Assembly (NCBI GenBank): GCA_020636645.1
Contig: JACJXO010000004.1
Location: 233,008-297,007 of the forward strand
Source: Chitinophagales bacterium
GTDB lineage: Bacteria > Bacteroidota > Bacteroidia > Chitinophagales > BACL12
Reading direction: 5' to 3'
Length of the DNA: 64,000 bases
Every line of letters starts with the position of its first letter. Within the stretch, counting starts at the first letter, position 1. Shown piece by piece: positions 25,101 through 33,513 of the stretch. A program made the translations under genes and the position numbers. The notes beneath the pieces are model-generated. The model was not told where the DNA came from, did no database searches, and worked only from the letters and a program-made list of their open reading frames with translations.

Positions 25101-27770
25101 GGTGCTGCCGTCTGGCAGAGTATAAGTGTCGCCATCACAGATGGACGGAGAAAGTGTGATGCTGTAGGCATCGGTGACCGCTACATTGGTGGTGATGATG
25201 CTATCACAACCGAGGGCAGATGTCAGAGTTGAAATATAAGTACCATCGGTTGTGGCGATGGTGCCATCCGGTAAAGTATAGGATCCACCGTCGCAAATGC
25301 TCACATCTTCAGTAGTCGATGAAACTGTGTTGACGGTCAGATCGACGGTTACAATACTATCACAGCCTGCTGCAGAAACAAAAGTGAATGAGAAAATCCC
25401 GGACGAAGTTGTCGTACTGCCGTCGGGTAGAGTATAAGTGTCGCCGTCGCAGATGGCTTCAGTCAGATCTGTTGTAAAAGACGGTTCTATTGTGATGTTG
25501 GTAGTAATGACAGAATCACAACCGAAGACAGATGTCAAAGAAGAGATATAGGTACCTGCTGTACCAACACTGGAACCATCGGGCAGGATGTAAGAGGTAC
25601 CATCACACAAGGACACATCCTCGGTCACTGCCGTGGATGTGTGTTCAGTCAGAATAGTTGTGATCACGGAGTCGCAACCATCAATAGTAATCAGGTTAGC
25701 AGTATAAGTACCTCCGCTGCCGGTAGTACTTCCATCGGGCAACACATAGGTATCTCCGCTGCATATTTCATCAGTAAAGGTAAACGCATAGGAAGGGCTG
25801 ATGGTTATGGTACTGGTTTCCAGCGCATCCGGGCATGCACCTGGTCCGGTAACTGCATTGGTAATGGTGTAAGTGCCCGGGGCAGAAAGGCTGAGATCTA
25901 CTATACCTGTGGCAGCATTAATAACCAGACCTGGGGGACTGCTGCTCCAGGTACCGGAGCTGGCACCGGCATCCAGCAGTGGTGCAGGGTCTGCTTCATC
26001 TGTGCAATAAGGTGATCCGCTGTAAACAAAACCCGCTGTAGGGGCGTCGGTTACAGTAACAGTAGTAGTAGCTGTGGTGGCACAGCCGGCTGTTTCTGTT
26101 ACGGTTACGGTATAAGTAGTAGTGGTTACAGGGCTGGCATCAACAAGGCTGTCTGTAGTAGATGACAGTCCTGTTGCAGGGGTCCAGCTGTATGATTCAA
26201 TTTCATTGGTACAGACAAAACTGATGCTCCAATCCAGCAGGGTTCCAAGATCGCCGGCAAGGTCGTCATCTATGACCAGGTTCCACGTACCATTCACTGA
26301 ACAGCCTGTCAACATAGAGAACGGTTGCTCAGGAGTAAAGCTGCCGGTAAATGGGGCAGACCCTGATGTAACGGGAGGTGCCCCGCTTACTACGAAGCAG
26401 GTATTGGTATAGTCATCGCCGGCACCGCCATTATCTGAAGACAGGTTAATGGTTGTGCCATCCGGACACTGGAGGGAGATATCCAGGTCTGCATCAAAGG
26501 TATGGTCAATGTTCAGGCAGACCGACTCAAGCATGGCGGTGCTGAATCCCAAAGGCGAAATGCCGCTTACAGCGATCGGTGATGATACCGTTGGTCCTGC
26601 CGGGATGGCATAATCTGTCAGGTTGCTGAATGTAACCGGCGAACAGTCGCCGCCAGATGGTGTAGCGATCGCCTCCAGTTCAACAGACTCTCCTGTGCAG
26701 ATGACCGGGTCAGTGGGGTCAATGATCACTTCCGGGCCTTCCAGGATGGTTATGGTGACACTGTAGTACAATGGATCACAATAGCCCGGCACCACTACGG
26801 TATTGGTTACGGTATAAGTGCCCGGAACGGATGCATCTATATCGATCTCTCCGGTGGCAGTATTGATGACCAGTCCGGCAGGAGTAGAAGAAAAAGTTCC
26901 AATGGTAGCACCCGGATCCGGCACGGGAACAGGATCCGGATCGGTTGGACAATAGGGGCCACCTGAATAGGAAAAAGCTATATTGTCAGTACCACCCAGA
27001 CTGTTAGCCTGCAGAAAGACTCCGGAGTCAACAAAATGATCGGCTTCATCGCCTATTGCAAGTTTCAGGTGATAGGTCTCACAGGGTATCACCTCCTGTG
27101 TGGCAGTAAACACATCTGTAAAACCATCATATTGAATATAATACGGATCTGTTGAATAGACGCCTCCTGCACCTGTACCATTGTTATTGTAATAAGCAGA
27201 ATAGGAGGTAGAATTCACGGTAGAAATACCTACGGGTATAGAGGTGCCGGGTACGAGAGCAATATTGACAGTTCCAGCAATTCCTGGACCACTGATGAAG
27301 AATGCAAATACATCATTGATCGGGCCTACATATTCCAGGTATTCATCAGATCCAAAGACGTACTCAAAACTGATCTCATCAAATACCGGAGTAATATCAA
27401 ATTCCAGCACGCAACCATCGTGGGTATTGCTCACACCGGGTAAAGCATTGAGGTCAGCATCGCCGGCGGTACCATTATTGGTAGAGATCTCTGTATTGTT
27501 ATTTGGGCCTACGGCACCTGCTGCCGATCCTGTAGTAAGGATCACGCCGTCAGACAAGCCCACATTGCAATCTACACAATCGAACATACCGCTTGCACCG
27601 TTGGCACAAACAAGGGTAGCCCCACTAATGGTAACACCTGTTCCTGCCAGTGCATTGGCCAATTCTGTTGCGGTATATCCGGTAGTGACCTCTAACTGAG
27701 CCTGCAGGGTGTGGGGTATTTCTACAAATGCTGCCAGGATGATCCAGACAGCCCACTTCCTAATCGGCAT
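22155..27770 (-). CDS. Giant repeat adhesin-like protein 2, choice-of-anchor L domain, T9SS type B sorting domain
   Basis: 1,871 residues. In order: signal peptide (1-25); a choice-of-anchor L domain (about 27-255, 'VTTGYTATELANALAGTGVT' to 'DEISFEYVFGSDEYLEYVG'), not found in its neighbour; an Ig-like segment; a P/Homo B-like domain (about 350-530); a second 'GSPYCTDEADPAPLLDAGA' segment; 17 tandem 52-residue repeats (about 660-1548); two 'PVGGVLGGTGI'-type repeats; and a CHU_C/type B sorting domain ('FAPNTFTPNGDGQNDYFF', 'IYDRWGEPVF'). Function inferred only from architecture: a cell-surface adhesin or motility filament. It shares the middle and C-terminal thirds with the gene downstream but has a different N-terminal head, as if one stalk carried two binding heads. 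Confidence 0.88.
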   Translation of the reverse strand: MPIRKWAVWIILAAFVEIPHTLQAQLEVTTGYTATELANALAGTGVTISGATLVCANGASGMFDCVDCNVGLSDGVILTTGSAAGAVGPNNNTEISTNNGTAGDADLNALPGVSNTHDGCVLEFDITPVFDEISFEYVFGSDEYLEYVGPINDVFAFFISGPGIAGTVNIALVPGTSIPVGISTVNSTSYSAYYNNNGTGAGGVYSTDPYYIQYDGFTDVFTATQEVIPCETYHLKLAIGDEADHFVDSGVFLQANSLGGTDNIAFSYSGGPYCPTDPDPVPVPDPGATIGTFSSTPAGLVINTATGEIDIDASVPGTYTVTNTVVVPGYCDPLYYSVTITILEGPEVIIDPTDPVICTGESVELEAIATPSGGDCSPVTFSNLTDYAIPAGPTVSSPIAVSGISPLGFSTAMLESVCLNIDHTFDADLDISLQCPDGTTINLSSDNGGAGDDYTNTCFVVSGAPPVTSGSAPFTGSFTPEQPFSMLTGCSVNGTWNLVIDDDLAGDLGTLLDWSISFVCTNEIESYSWTPATGLSSTTDSLVDASPVTTTTYTVTVTETAGCATTATTTVTVTDAPTAGFVYSGSPYCTDEADPAPLLDAGASSGTWSSSPPGLVINAATGIVDLSLSAPGTYTITNAVTGPGACPDALETSTITISPSYAFTFTDEICSGDTYVLPDGSTTGSGGTYTANLITIDGCDSVITTILTEHTSTAVTEDVSLCDGTSYILPDGSSVGTAGTYISSLTSVFGCDSVITTNITIEPSFTTDLTEAICDGDTYTLPDGSTTTSSGIFSFTFVSAAGCDSIVTVDLTVNTVSSTTEDVSICDGGSYTLPDGTIATTDGTYISTLTSALGCDSIITTNVAVTDAYSITLSPSICDGDTYTLPDGSTTTSSGIFSFTFVSAAGCDSIVTVDLTVNAASTSTEDVSICDGGSYTLPDGTIATTDGTYTSTLTSASGCDSIITTNLSVTDAYSITLSPSICDGDTYTLPDGSTTTSSGIFSFTFVSAAGCDSIVTVDLTVNAISSATEDVSICDGGSYSLPDGTIATTDGTYISTLISASGCDSIITTNVTVTDAYSITLSPSICDGDTYTLPDGSTTTSSGIFSFTFVSAAGCDSIVTVDLTVNAISSATEDVSICEGGSYLLPDGTAVSAAGVYVTTLSGADGCDSTITTTVSVTDAYLISLSPGICSGEVYTLPDGSLTDTAGVYSYTFISAAGCDSIVTVSLSVNEVYENIIPYSLCDDATIILPDGSVVYDPPAGLYTYTFTSAAGCDSVVGVDLSILPVYDLVLEAQICESAFYTLPDGSSTGTAGTYVFDLTTASGCDSSVTVNLEVLPELTTDITAAICDGESYVLPDGSSADVSGVYAYTFTSVAGCDSVVTIDLTVNPVYENIIPYAICDDETIVLPDGSVVYDPPAGVYTYTLVSSSGCDSVVGVDLTVYPIYDEVINEEICSGSSYILPDGTSTGTSGSWVFDLSTITGCDSVITVNLEVLPVFESTYLASICDGDVYVLPDGSVTTVGGTYTFTYSTASGCDSIVHIELNVIPLPVVDVWMDASGYCMDAGWQAVGMEPVGGVLGGTGISADGFDPMLAGAGGPYDIWYIYTDASGCADTAWTTISAWPVPAPELLLPEGVCIEADPIPLNGIPAGGIYSGTGVVGTDFLASVAGEGPAWVSYTFTDANGCSAAITVPVEVWENTVDAGVDLILVAGNSIQLLVEGTGLINWSPGTGLSCADCYEPVAFPLQTTTYVVTEFDEHGCFATDNLTIFVEDLNDYIFFAPNTFTPNGDGQNDYFFINGFHLEQIVYLHIYDRWGEPVFDRENLNPGVEQEGWDGKFAGMPVNAGVYAWVAEILLANGERIMKYGNITLVR
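23125..25794 (-). repeat. Array of 17 tandem 52-codon repeats, alternating A and B types
   Basis: Seventeen in-frame units homologous to those in the downstream gene. Units 3-10 alternate A and B, with all A units of the 'STTTSSG' variant. Units 12 and 15 are a third type with 'ILPDGSVVYDPPAG'. Every unit has a first cysteine before '[DE][GDS]' and a second in 'GCDS'. A 65-base stretch of one A unit (24429-24493) is identical to 18254-18318 in the other gene. Confidence 0.9.
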
Positions 27771-27832
27771 AATTCTTCAGGTTCCGTTCTTAGATAACAG
27801 AACCTAAATGTAATTAAATTGTCAAATAATCT

Positions 27833-28891
27833 CTAAGGAACCGGGTCATAGCTGGTGAGAATAGCTTCGAGCTGTCTGACCAGCGGACGTTTACGCATAT
27901 CCGGTGCATAGACATATCCGTCCAGGTACACCATCCGGTTGTGCTGTTCATCATAGACCCAGAAGTTGATATAGGGGCCACCCATGAAGTCATTGACCAG
28001 CCGCCACAAACCCCTTGATCGCAATGCATAGGCGCCGTTGAAATCTATTTGTTCATGCAGCTGCGCTACGCGGTATTCGGTTTGCATAAAGCTATTGGCA
28101 ACCTTGCTGCTTTCGTAGGTCAGACCGAGGCTGTCACGGAGGTGTAATACATATTCAGGTTTCAGTTGTGCAGAATCTGAGTAGGGTTCCCAGTAGATCA
28201 TGATACTGGCGGTCATATCAATGGTACTCTTTCGCAGAAACCAGAAGTTCTCTTTTGACACAGAAAGGGCTTTAAAGTCGGCAGGAACCTGCAGGTTGAT
28301 GCCTGCGTCTGCCAGAGCTTCTTCCACTTGCAGGTTGTGTCCAGCCACATACTGGTTACTTCTGATCTTGTTCAGCTCACGATCAGAAACCCGCTGTAAC
28401 AGTCCGGTCAGAATATTGTCCAGGTCTGCCAGCAGCAGGTCACGGTCTGCAGCTACAATGGCTTCTACATACTGCGGGTGTGACCACATATTCTCCAGCG
28501 GCAGATAAAAACTATTGCCTGCCTGTTTGAGTTTGGCTACGCGGTCTTCGCCCACAAGTTCGCCGATGAAGCGTGAAAATGCAGTGGGTTGTTCCAGATC
28601 GCCGATGAACACCAGGTTGCGATGCCGTTCAAAGGTGTTCTGGTAGGTGGCCATGTCTGCATATATGACATTGAAGCGCCGTTCGGGTTGTGGTGTATAG
28701 CCATAGCTGGCACCGAGGTATTCATCTATGACACGAAACAGGGTATCTGTTGAATCAACGCTGTTTAGTACCACTACCATTTCATCTACCGTGCCTATTG
28801 AGTAAGGGAGGTTGGTAGAATCTACCTGCTTGCAGGATACTACACCTGTGATGGTAAGAAGAAACAGGAATAATTTTCCTGAACGATTCAT
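27833..28891 (-). CDS. DUF4837 family lipoprotein
   Basis: 352 residues with a lipoprotein signal peptide (lipobox 'TGVVSC', Cys about residue 20). Matches the DUF4837 family of Bacteroidota by its opening 'SIGTVDEMVVVLNS', central 'ERHRNLVFIGDLEQ', and C-terminal 'GLWRLVNDFMGGPYINFWVYD', followed by 'VYLDGYVYAPDMRKRPLVRQLEAI'. Function is unknown. The start codon overlaps the stop of the upstream lytic transglycosylase gene (ATGA, 28888-28891), implying translational coupling and a shared role in the cell envelope. The frame ends 62 bases before the giant adhesin start; an inverted repeat (AGGTTC...GAACCT, 27779-27805) lies in that gap. Confidence 0.88.
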   Translation of the reverse strand: MNRSGKLFLFLLTITGVVSCKQVDSTNLPYSIGTVDEMVVVLNSVDSTDTLFRVIDEYLGASYGYTPQPERRFNVIYADMATYQNTFERHRNLVFIGDLEQPTAFSRFIGELVGEDRVAKLKQAGNSFYLPLENMWSHPQYVEAIVAADRDLLLADLDNILTGLLQRVSDRELNKIRSNQYVAGHNLQVEEALADAGINLQVPADFKALSVSKENFWFLRKSTIDMTASIMIYWEPYSDSAQLKPEYVLHLRDSLGLTYESSKVANSFMQTEYRVAQLHEQIDFNGAYALRSRGLWRLVNDFMGGPYINFWVYDEQHNRMVYLDGYVYAPDMRKRPLVRQLEAILTSYDPVP

Positions 28892-30441
28892 TTTACGATC
28901 TTGATTTTCGAACCCACCTTCAGGGTTTCGTTCTGTCCGATCTGATTCATTTCCTGCAGTGTTGCGATCGTATTTTCCGGATACTTTTTAGAGATAGACC
29001 ACAGTGAATCGCCTGGTTTGATGGTGTAATACACCACTTCAGATTCTTTTTTCTGTTCGCCGCTCTGTACCATCTGCATGTCTGACAGTTTCTGTTTATC
29101 ACTGAAGCTCATGTGGGTAACAGATGCATAGTGTTCCTGCTGATCTGCCGGCACAACGATCTTTAGTTTCTGACCGGGCATGATCTTCGTGGAGCTGAGG
29201 TGATTCCATTTTTTGAGATCCGACACACTGCAGTTGAACCACTGGCTGATATATCCGAGGTTGTCGTTCTTCTTTACTACATAGCTCACTGTAACAGTGG
29301 AAGCAACTTCTTTCTTTTCGGCAACTGCAGTAGTAACTGCTGCAACCGGTTCTTTTTCTGATCTGCTGACCGTTGCTGTTTCCTGTTTCACCGGAGTTTC
29401 CAGTGAAGCATACAATTGTTCTTCATTGGTGATCCACATGGCTACGGCTTCATTGGGCAGACGCAGGGAGTAAGGTGTATTGCCACCCGGAACGGTATTG
29501 GTTTTCAGGCAGGGGTTGTAATATTTCAGTTCATCTACAGTCATGCCCACATACGGACCGATCTGATCCAGTGTCATCTTGCGGGTAACCATCACTGTGT
29601 CCACCATATCATAGTGATAGGTAAATTCAGCCGGCAGGATGTTGTGTTCTCTGTGGTATTCGAAAGTATAGGTAGCTGCAATGAAAATGGGCACATACGA
29701 CCTGGTCTCTCTTGGCAGATAAGCCCATATATCCCAGAAGGTCTTGTTTCCACCCCCGGCTTTGCGAAGTGCTTTGTTCACATTACCCGGTCCGCAGTTA
29801 TAGGCCGCAATAGATAATAACCAGTCGCCGTAAATGTCATACATACGGCTCAGGTATTCTATGCCGGCTTCGGTGGCCAGGTAAGGATCTCTCCTTTCAT
29901 CTACATAGCTGTCAATGCGAAGTCCCAGCAACTTGCCGGTTCCGTACATCAGCTGCCAGAGACCGGTTGCGCCTGCTTTGGAAACTGCGTGGGTATTGAG
30001 AGCAGATTCGATAACTGCCACATATTTAAGTTCCATAGGGAGCCCCCGACGATCGAGTTCTTCTTCGATCATGGGAAAATAGAACTGCCCGAGGGTGAGC
30101 ATCTCCGATACCTTGCTGCGGCGTCGCTCGGTATAGAGATCAATGAAGGATTGAACGGTGCTGTTATAGGTAAGCGGAATAGGTGTTTCAATAGCATCGA
30201 GGCGCCGGGTGATCTCATCCGGATTGTAACGCGGCGTATCGGTAGCGGCAAACCCTAAAGAGCGGTACTCTTCTTCAGCAAAACGTATGGCAGGGTTATC
30301 AGAGAACCAGCTCTCGATCAGACTGTCCATCCGGTTCACTTCTTCATCAGGTAAGGACAGTTCCAGGCTGGTGGAATCCGGTCCGTTTCCCCAGGCAACA
30401 GAGGCAATGGCCATTAAACTACAACAAACGAATACTTTCAT
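28888..30441 (-). CDS. MltD-like lytic transglycosylase with two LysM domains
   Basis: 517 residues from the ATG at 30441 (MKVFVCCSLMAIASVAWG, signal peptide). Seen: an SLT domain (about 130-245) with the catalytic Glu145 in 'YVAVIESALN', 'AGATGLWQLMYGTGKLLGL', and 'LLSIAAYNCGPGNVNKA', the three signature motifs of family 1 transglycosylases; then two LysM domains (about 390-440 and 465-517) that bind peptidoglycan. Known: cleaves the glycan strand between MurNAc and GlcNAc, forming 1,6-anhydroMurNAc, in the periplasm. No lipobox is evident, so it may be periplasmic rather than lipid-anchored as in E. coli MltD. Coupled to the DUF4837 gene by a 4-base overlap. Confidence 0.92.
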   Translation of the reverse strand: MKVFVCCSLMAIASVAWGNGPDSTSLELSLPDEEVNRMDSLIESWFSDNPAIRFAEEEYRSLGFAATDTPRYNPDEITRRLDAIETPIPLTYNSTVQSFIDLYTERRRSKVSEMLTLGQFYFPMIEEELDRRGLPMELKYVAVIESALNTHAVSKAGATGLWQLMYGTGKLLGLRIDSYVDERRDPYLATEAGIEYLSRMYDIYGDWLLSIAAYNCGPGNVNKALRKAGGGNKTFWDIWAYLPRETRSYVPIFIAATYTFEYHREHNILPAEFTYHYDMVDTVMVTRKMTLDQIGPYVGMTVDELKYYNPCLKTNTVPGGNTPYSLRLPNEAVAMWITNEEQLYASLETPVKQETATVSRSEKEPVAAVTTAVAEKKEVASTVTVSYVVKKNDNLGYISQWFNCSVSDLKKWNHLSSTKIMPGQKLKIVVPADQQEHYASVTHMSFSDKQKLSDMQMVQSGEQKKESEVVYYTIKPGDSLWSISKKYPENTIATLQEMNQIGQNETLKVGSKIKIVK

Positions 30442-30478
30442 ATCTGGCATGTGCATAGTCACAAAGAAATCGATTTTT

Positions 30479-30500
30479 AAAACTACTACAGAGTGGTTTT
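30479..30500. terminator. Hairpin between gatA and the transglycosylase gene
   Basis: AAAACTACT and AGTGGTTTT form a 9-bp stem with one G-U pair around a 4-base loop. It lies between the gatA stop (30539) and the transglycosylase start. It has no separate U-run, so it is at best a weak terminator or attenuator. Confidence 0.3.
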
Positions 30501-30538
30501 ATTTTCTGAGCGACCTAAATTAAGCTTTCCACAATCAA

Positions 30539-31972
30539 TTATCTGAAATGCTGCATCAGGTGGTCAGTCACAGCGAGCAGCAGGTCTTCGCGAAATGGTG
30601 CTGCCATCAGCTGCATACCGTATGGCAGTCCGTTACTGTGTGTATGCAGGGGAACAGATATGGCAGGAATGCCGGCAATGGGGGCCTGCACGGTATAGAT
30701 ATCTGCGAGGTACATTTCAATGGGGTCTGTGGTCTTTTCGCCGATAGCGAATGCGGTAGTAGGTGTGGTTGGGGTGATGATGATATCAAACCTGGAGAGC
30801 ACATCGAGGGTCTCATTGCGGATGATCCTTCTCACTTTTTGCGCATGTGTGTAATAGGCATCATAATAGCCCGAGCTGAGTACAAATGTGCCCAGCATGA
30901 TGCGCCGTTTGACCTCTTCACCAAATCCTTCGCTGCGACTGCGGCTGATGACCTCATCCACATCGGCGGTCACTTCGGTGCGATGACCGTAATGGATGCC
31001 ACTGAACCGCGACAGATTAGACGATGCTTCGGCGGTTGTCAGTACGTAATAAGTGGGAACAAGGTAATCCAGATACGTGAAGTCAACTGATTCTACCGTA
31101 TGTCCGGCTGCTTTCAGTTTTTCCAGCAAATCATGGAACTGTTGTTTCACTTCCGGATCCAGCTTGCCATTGTCTATAGTTTGCGGATACCAGGCTATAC
31201 GGAGTTTCGCGGGTGGTTCAAGCAATGCTGCATAATCGGGTACCGGCTGGCTGGACGAAGTAGCATCATGCGGATCCTGTCCGGCCATGACTTCTGTGAG
31301 CATGGCTGCGTCTACTGCATTCCGGGTGAAGGTGCCGCACTGATCAAAAGAAGAAGCGTAAGCTATAAGTCCGTACCGGCTGATGCGACCATAGGTCGGC
31401 TTGAAGCCAACGGTGCCTGTCAGCGATGCGGGCTGACGAATAGAACCACCGGTATCTGTGCCGAGGCTGGCCATGCACAGATCTGCCTGCACTGCCACTG
31501 CTGAACCTCCTGAAGAACCGCCGGGCACTTTGGTCTCATCGGCGGCATTGAGAACAGGACCATGTATGGAGGTCTCATTGGATGAACCCATGGCAAATTC
31601 ATCGCAGTTGGTGCGACCGATGATAATGGCATCTTCGGCCAGTAATCTGTCTATGCAGGTAGCGTTGAAGAGACTTTCGAAACCCTGCAGAATAGCTGAG
31701 CTGGCGGTAGCTTCCTTGCCCTTCATTACGATGACATCCTTCACGGCTATCACCATGCCATAGAGCTTTCCTAAAGGCAGGTCATTGCGCAGTTTTTCAT
31801 CCAGTCTATCGGCCTGTATGAGTGCATCTTCCTCAAATACTTCCAGCATGGCATTCAAATGCCTGTGGTCGTGACATTGGCGAACATAGTGTTCTACCAC
31901 TTCACGACAACTCAGTTCCTGTTTACGCAGTTGTTCCTGCAGCACAGGTAAGGACTCATACCGAAAAGACAT
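30539..31972 (-). CDS. gatA: Asp-tRNA(Asn)/Glu-tRNA(Gln) amidotransferase subunit A
   Basis: 477 residues, the usual length for GatA. It supplies ammonia from glutamine to GatB for conversion of misacylated Glu-tRNA(Gln) or Asp-tRNA(Asn). Seen: the amidase-signature Ser-cisSer-Lys triad: K78 in 'VIAVKDVI', S153 in 'GGSSGGSAVA', S177 in 'GTDTGGSIRQPA'; also 'KPTYGRISRYGLIAYASSFDQ', strongly typical of GatA. gatB and gatC are not in the window. It begins 8 bases after tatA, so the two are likely cotranscribed from the promoter at 32210. Confidence 0.95.
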   Translation of the reverse strand: MSFRYESLPVLQEQLRKQELSCREVVEHYVRQCHDHRHLNAMLEVFEEDALIQADRLDEKLRNDLPLGKLYGMVIAVKDVIVMKGKEATASSAILQGFESLFNATCIDRLLAEDAIIIGRTNCDEFAMGSSNETSIHGPVLNAADETKVPGGSSGGSAVAVQADLCMASLGTDTGGSIRQPASLTGTVGFKPTYGRISRYGLIAYASSFDQCGTFTRNAVDAAMLTEVMAGQDPHDATSSSQPVPDYAALLEPPAKLRIAWYPQTIDNGKLDPEVKQQFHDLLEKLKAAGHTVESVDFTYLDYLVPTYYVLTTAEASSNLSRFSGIHYGHRTEVTADVDEVISRSRSEGFGEEVKRRIMLGTFVLSSGYYDAYYTHAQKVRRIIRNETLDVLSRFDIIITPTTPTTAFAIGEKTTDPIEMYLADIYTVQAPIAGIPAISVPLHTHSNGLPYGMQLMAAPFREDLLLAVTDHLMQHFR

Positions 31973-31980
31973 GCGGGCAG

Positions 31981-32193
31981 TTACTTCTCTTCTGACTTCT
32001 TGGGTTCTTCATTCATGCCGTCACGCAACTCTTTGTTGATGTTGTTCTTGGCATCGTTGAATTCACGGATCCCTTTGCCGAGACCCTTCATGAGTTCCGG
32101 GATCTTCTTGCCGCCGAAAAGAAGTAAAATGGCAAATATGATAATGATCCATTCCATTCCACTGGGCATGCTGATGAGTAACACGCTGTTCAT
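31981..32193 (-). CDS. tatA: Twin-arginine translocase subunit TatA/TatE
   Basis: 70 residues: a single N-terminal membrane span (MEWIIIIFAILLLFGGKKIPEL), the hinge 'FGGKKIPELMKGLGKGIREF' with the conserved F-G and the amphipathic helix, and a charged C-terminal tail. Known: TatA oligomerises to let folded proteins cross the inner membrane with TatC. The start could also be the Met at residue 9 or 13, since the first residues are atypical. It lies between an EnvC-type gene and gatA, with its own -7 element. tatC is not in the window. Confidence 0.92.
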   Translation of the reverse strand: MNSVLLISMPSGMEWIIIIFAILLLFGGKKIPELMKGLGKGIREFNDAKNNINKELRDGMNEEPKKSEEK

Positions 32194-32209
32194 CTGCTGT
32201 GATTTACTG

Positions 32210-32217
32210 CAAAGATA
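32210..32217 (-). promoter_or_regulatory. -7 element for tatA-gatA
   Basis: TATCTTTG (minus strand) matches TAnnTTTG, 17 bases before the tatA ATG, in the 39-base gap after the EnvC-like gene. No -33 match at 19-21 bases. Confidence 0.5.
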
Positions 32218-32232
32218 CAGAATTGCAGGGCG

Positions 32233-33513
32233 CTATTTGGATATCCAGGCAGCAGGGTCCAGCAGGGTGGTGTTTTTCCAGATCTCCAGGTGTACTTCGG
32301 TCCGGTCATCATCTGTGTAGGCGGTACCGATGGTCTGTTTGGTGCTGACCTTATCGCCGGCTTTGACGCTCACAGACGTGAGGCCGGTATAGACCGTATA
32401 ATATTCGCCATGCTTGATGATGACCCCTTTCTGGAAGGATGGATTGAAGATGATATTGACCACTTCTCCATCAAAAAGGCAGCGCACTGCTGCTCCGGCA
32501 GTTGTAGTGATATCAATTCCATTATTCTCTACCGTTACATTCTTGAGTACGGCGTGAGGCTGGGTTCCGAATTTACCGGTGATGGTGCCACGTTCTACGG
32601 GCCAGGGTAACCTGCCCTTGTTGCTGGCAAAGTTCTGGCCTATGAGGGCCATTTCCGGGGTAAGGCCAGCGTTGACCGGAGCGGTGGTCTTCTTTTCCTC
32701 CTTGACCGTACTGGTGGTGGACGTACCGCTTTCTTTGGCGGCTTTTTCTGCTGCTTTCCTCGCTTCTGCTTCCGCTCGTTCCTTTTCTTTTCTGATCTCT
32801 TCTGCAATGATGGCCTGGATCTGCTTGTTCAGGGCATTAGCGTCTTTTTTCTTCTGGTCTATCTGGGCCAGGATCTTTTTTTCTTCACCCTGCAGCCCCT
32901 GGAGGGTGACATCCTGTTCTTCTTTTTCTTTGGAAAGGGTGTTTCGCTGATCCTGTTCTTCCGTCAGCAGATTTTGTTTGGTCACCTTGTCCTTCTCCAG
33001 TTCAGCTATGCGCAGCTCCAGTGCAGCCTGTGCAGCTTTTATGGCAGATGCCTGTTGTTTTCTGTACGTTGTGTATTCTCTTACATATTCAATTTCTGTA
33101 TAGGCATCATTGATACTTCCGGAGGCAAACAAAAAGTGGATGGGTTCATATTCCTTGTCGTTCACATAAGCATAATAAACCATGCGGGCATAGTCTTCAC
33201 GCATACTCTCCAGGTTGGCCTCCATAGCGGTGATCTTCTCTGAAGATTCACGGATCTGAATAGCTGTTTGCTGCACCTGCATACTCAGGTTGCGGATCAT
33301 TTCTTCACGCACATTGATCTTGCGATTGAGCAACTTGACCTGACTGAGGCTGTTGTTCTTCTTTTCACGGGTCTGGCTAAGCAGGTCCTGTGCATCTTTG
33401 ATCTCACTCTGCAGCTGGTCATATTTTTTCTGCAGGCTGAGCTTGTCCTGGGCACTGAGTGTCAGTGGGAGGAGCAGCAGGGGAAGAGACAGAATTTTAG
33501 TGTACCACTTCAT
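32233..33513 (-). CDS. EnvC-like murein hydrolase activator (degenerate LytM/M23 domain)
   Basis: 426 residues: signal peptide (1-21), a long coiled coil (about 25-250) ending in an Ala/Glu/Lys-rich linker, then a C-terminal LytM domain (about 300-426). In active M23 peptidases zinc is held by H-x3-D and H-x-H. Here the first motif reads 'NNGIDI', with Asn in place of the first zinc His, and the last reads 'EVHLEIW', keeping only one His. This loss matches EnvC and NlpD, which activate amidases rather than cut peptidoglycan themselves. Inference: a periplasmic regulator of cell-separation amidases. Its start lies inside the preceding DUF4292 gene (17-base overlap), so translation is coupled. 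Confidence 0.9.
   Translation of the reverse strand: MKWYTKILSLPLLLLPLTLSAQDKLSLQKKYDQLQSEIKDAQDLLSQTREKKNNSLSQVKLLNRKINVREEMIRNLSMQVQQTAIQIRESSEKITAMEANLESMREDYARMVYYAYVNDKEYEPIHFLFASGSINDAYTEIEYVREYTTYRKQQASAIKAAQAALELRIAELEKDKVTKQNLLTEEQDQRNTLSKEKEEQDVTLQGLQGEEKKILAQIDQKKKDANALNKQIQAIIAEEIRKEKERAEAEARKAAEKAAKESGTSTTSTVKEEKKTTAPVNAGLTPEMALIGQNFASNKGRLPWPVERGTITGKFGTQPHAVLKNVTVENNGIDITTTAGAAVRCLFDGEVVNIIFNPSFQKGVIIKHGEYYTVYTGLTSVSVKAGDKVSTKQTIGTAYTDDDRTEVHLEIWKNTTLLDPAAWISK

Noticed and set aside
17424..25794. Regularly spaced DNA repeats that could look like a CRISPR array or minisatellite
   Set aside because: The repeat is 156 bp (52 codons), stays in frame, has no spacers, and encodes a conserved protein unit in two secreted proteins.
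27779..27805. Inverted repeat AGGTTC...GAACCT before the giant adhesin 2 start as a terminator
   Set aside because: The 6-bp arms are weak, there is no U-run, and alternative pairings exist; mentioned only as part of the gap.
30548..31504. Plus-strand frames of 134-180 codons opposite gatA
   Set aside because: They are shadows of the GatA reading frame with low-complexity Cys/His-rich translations and no homology pattern.
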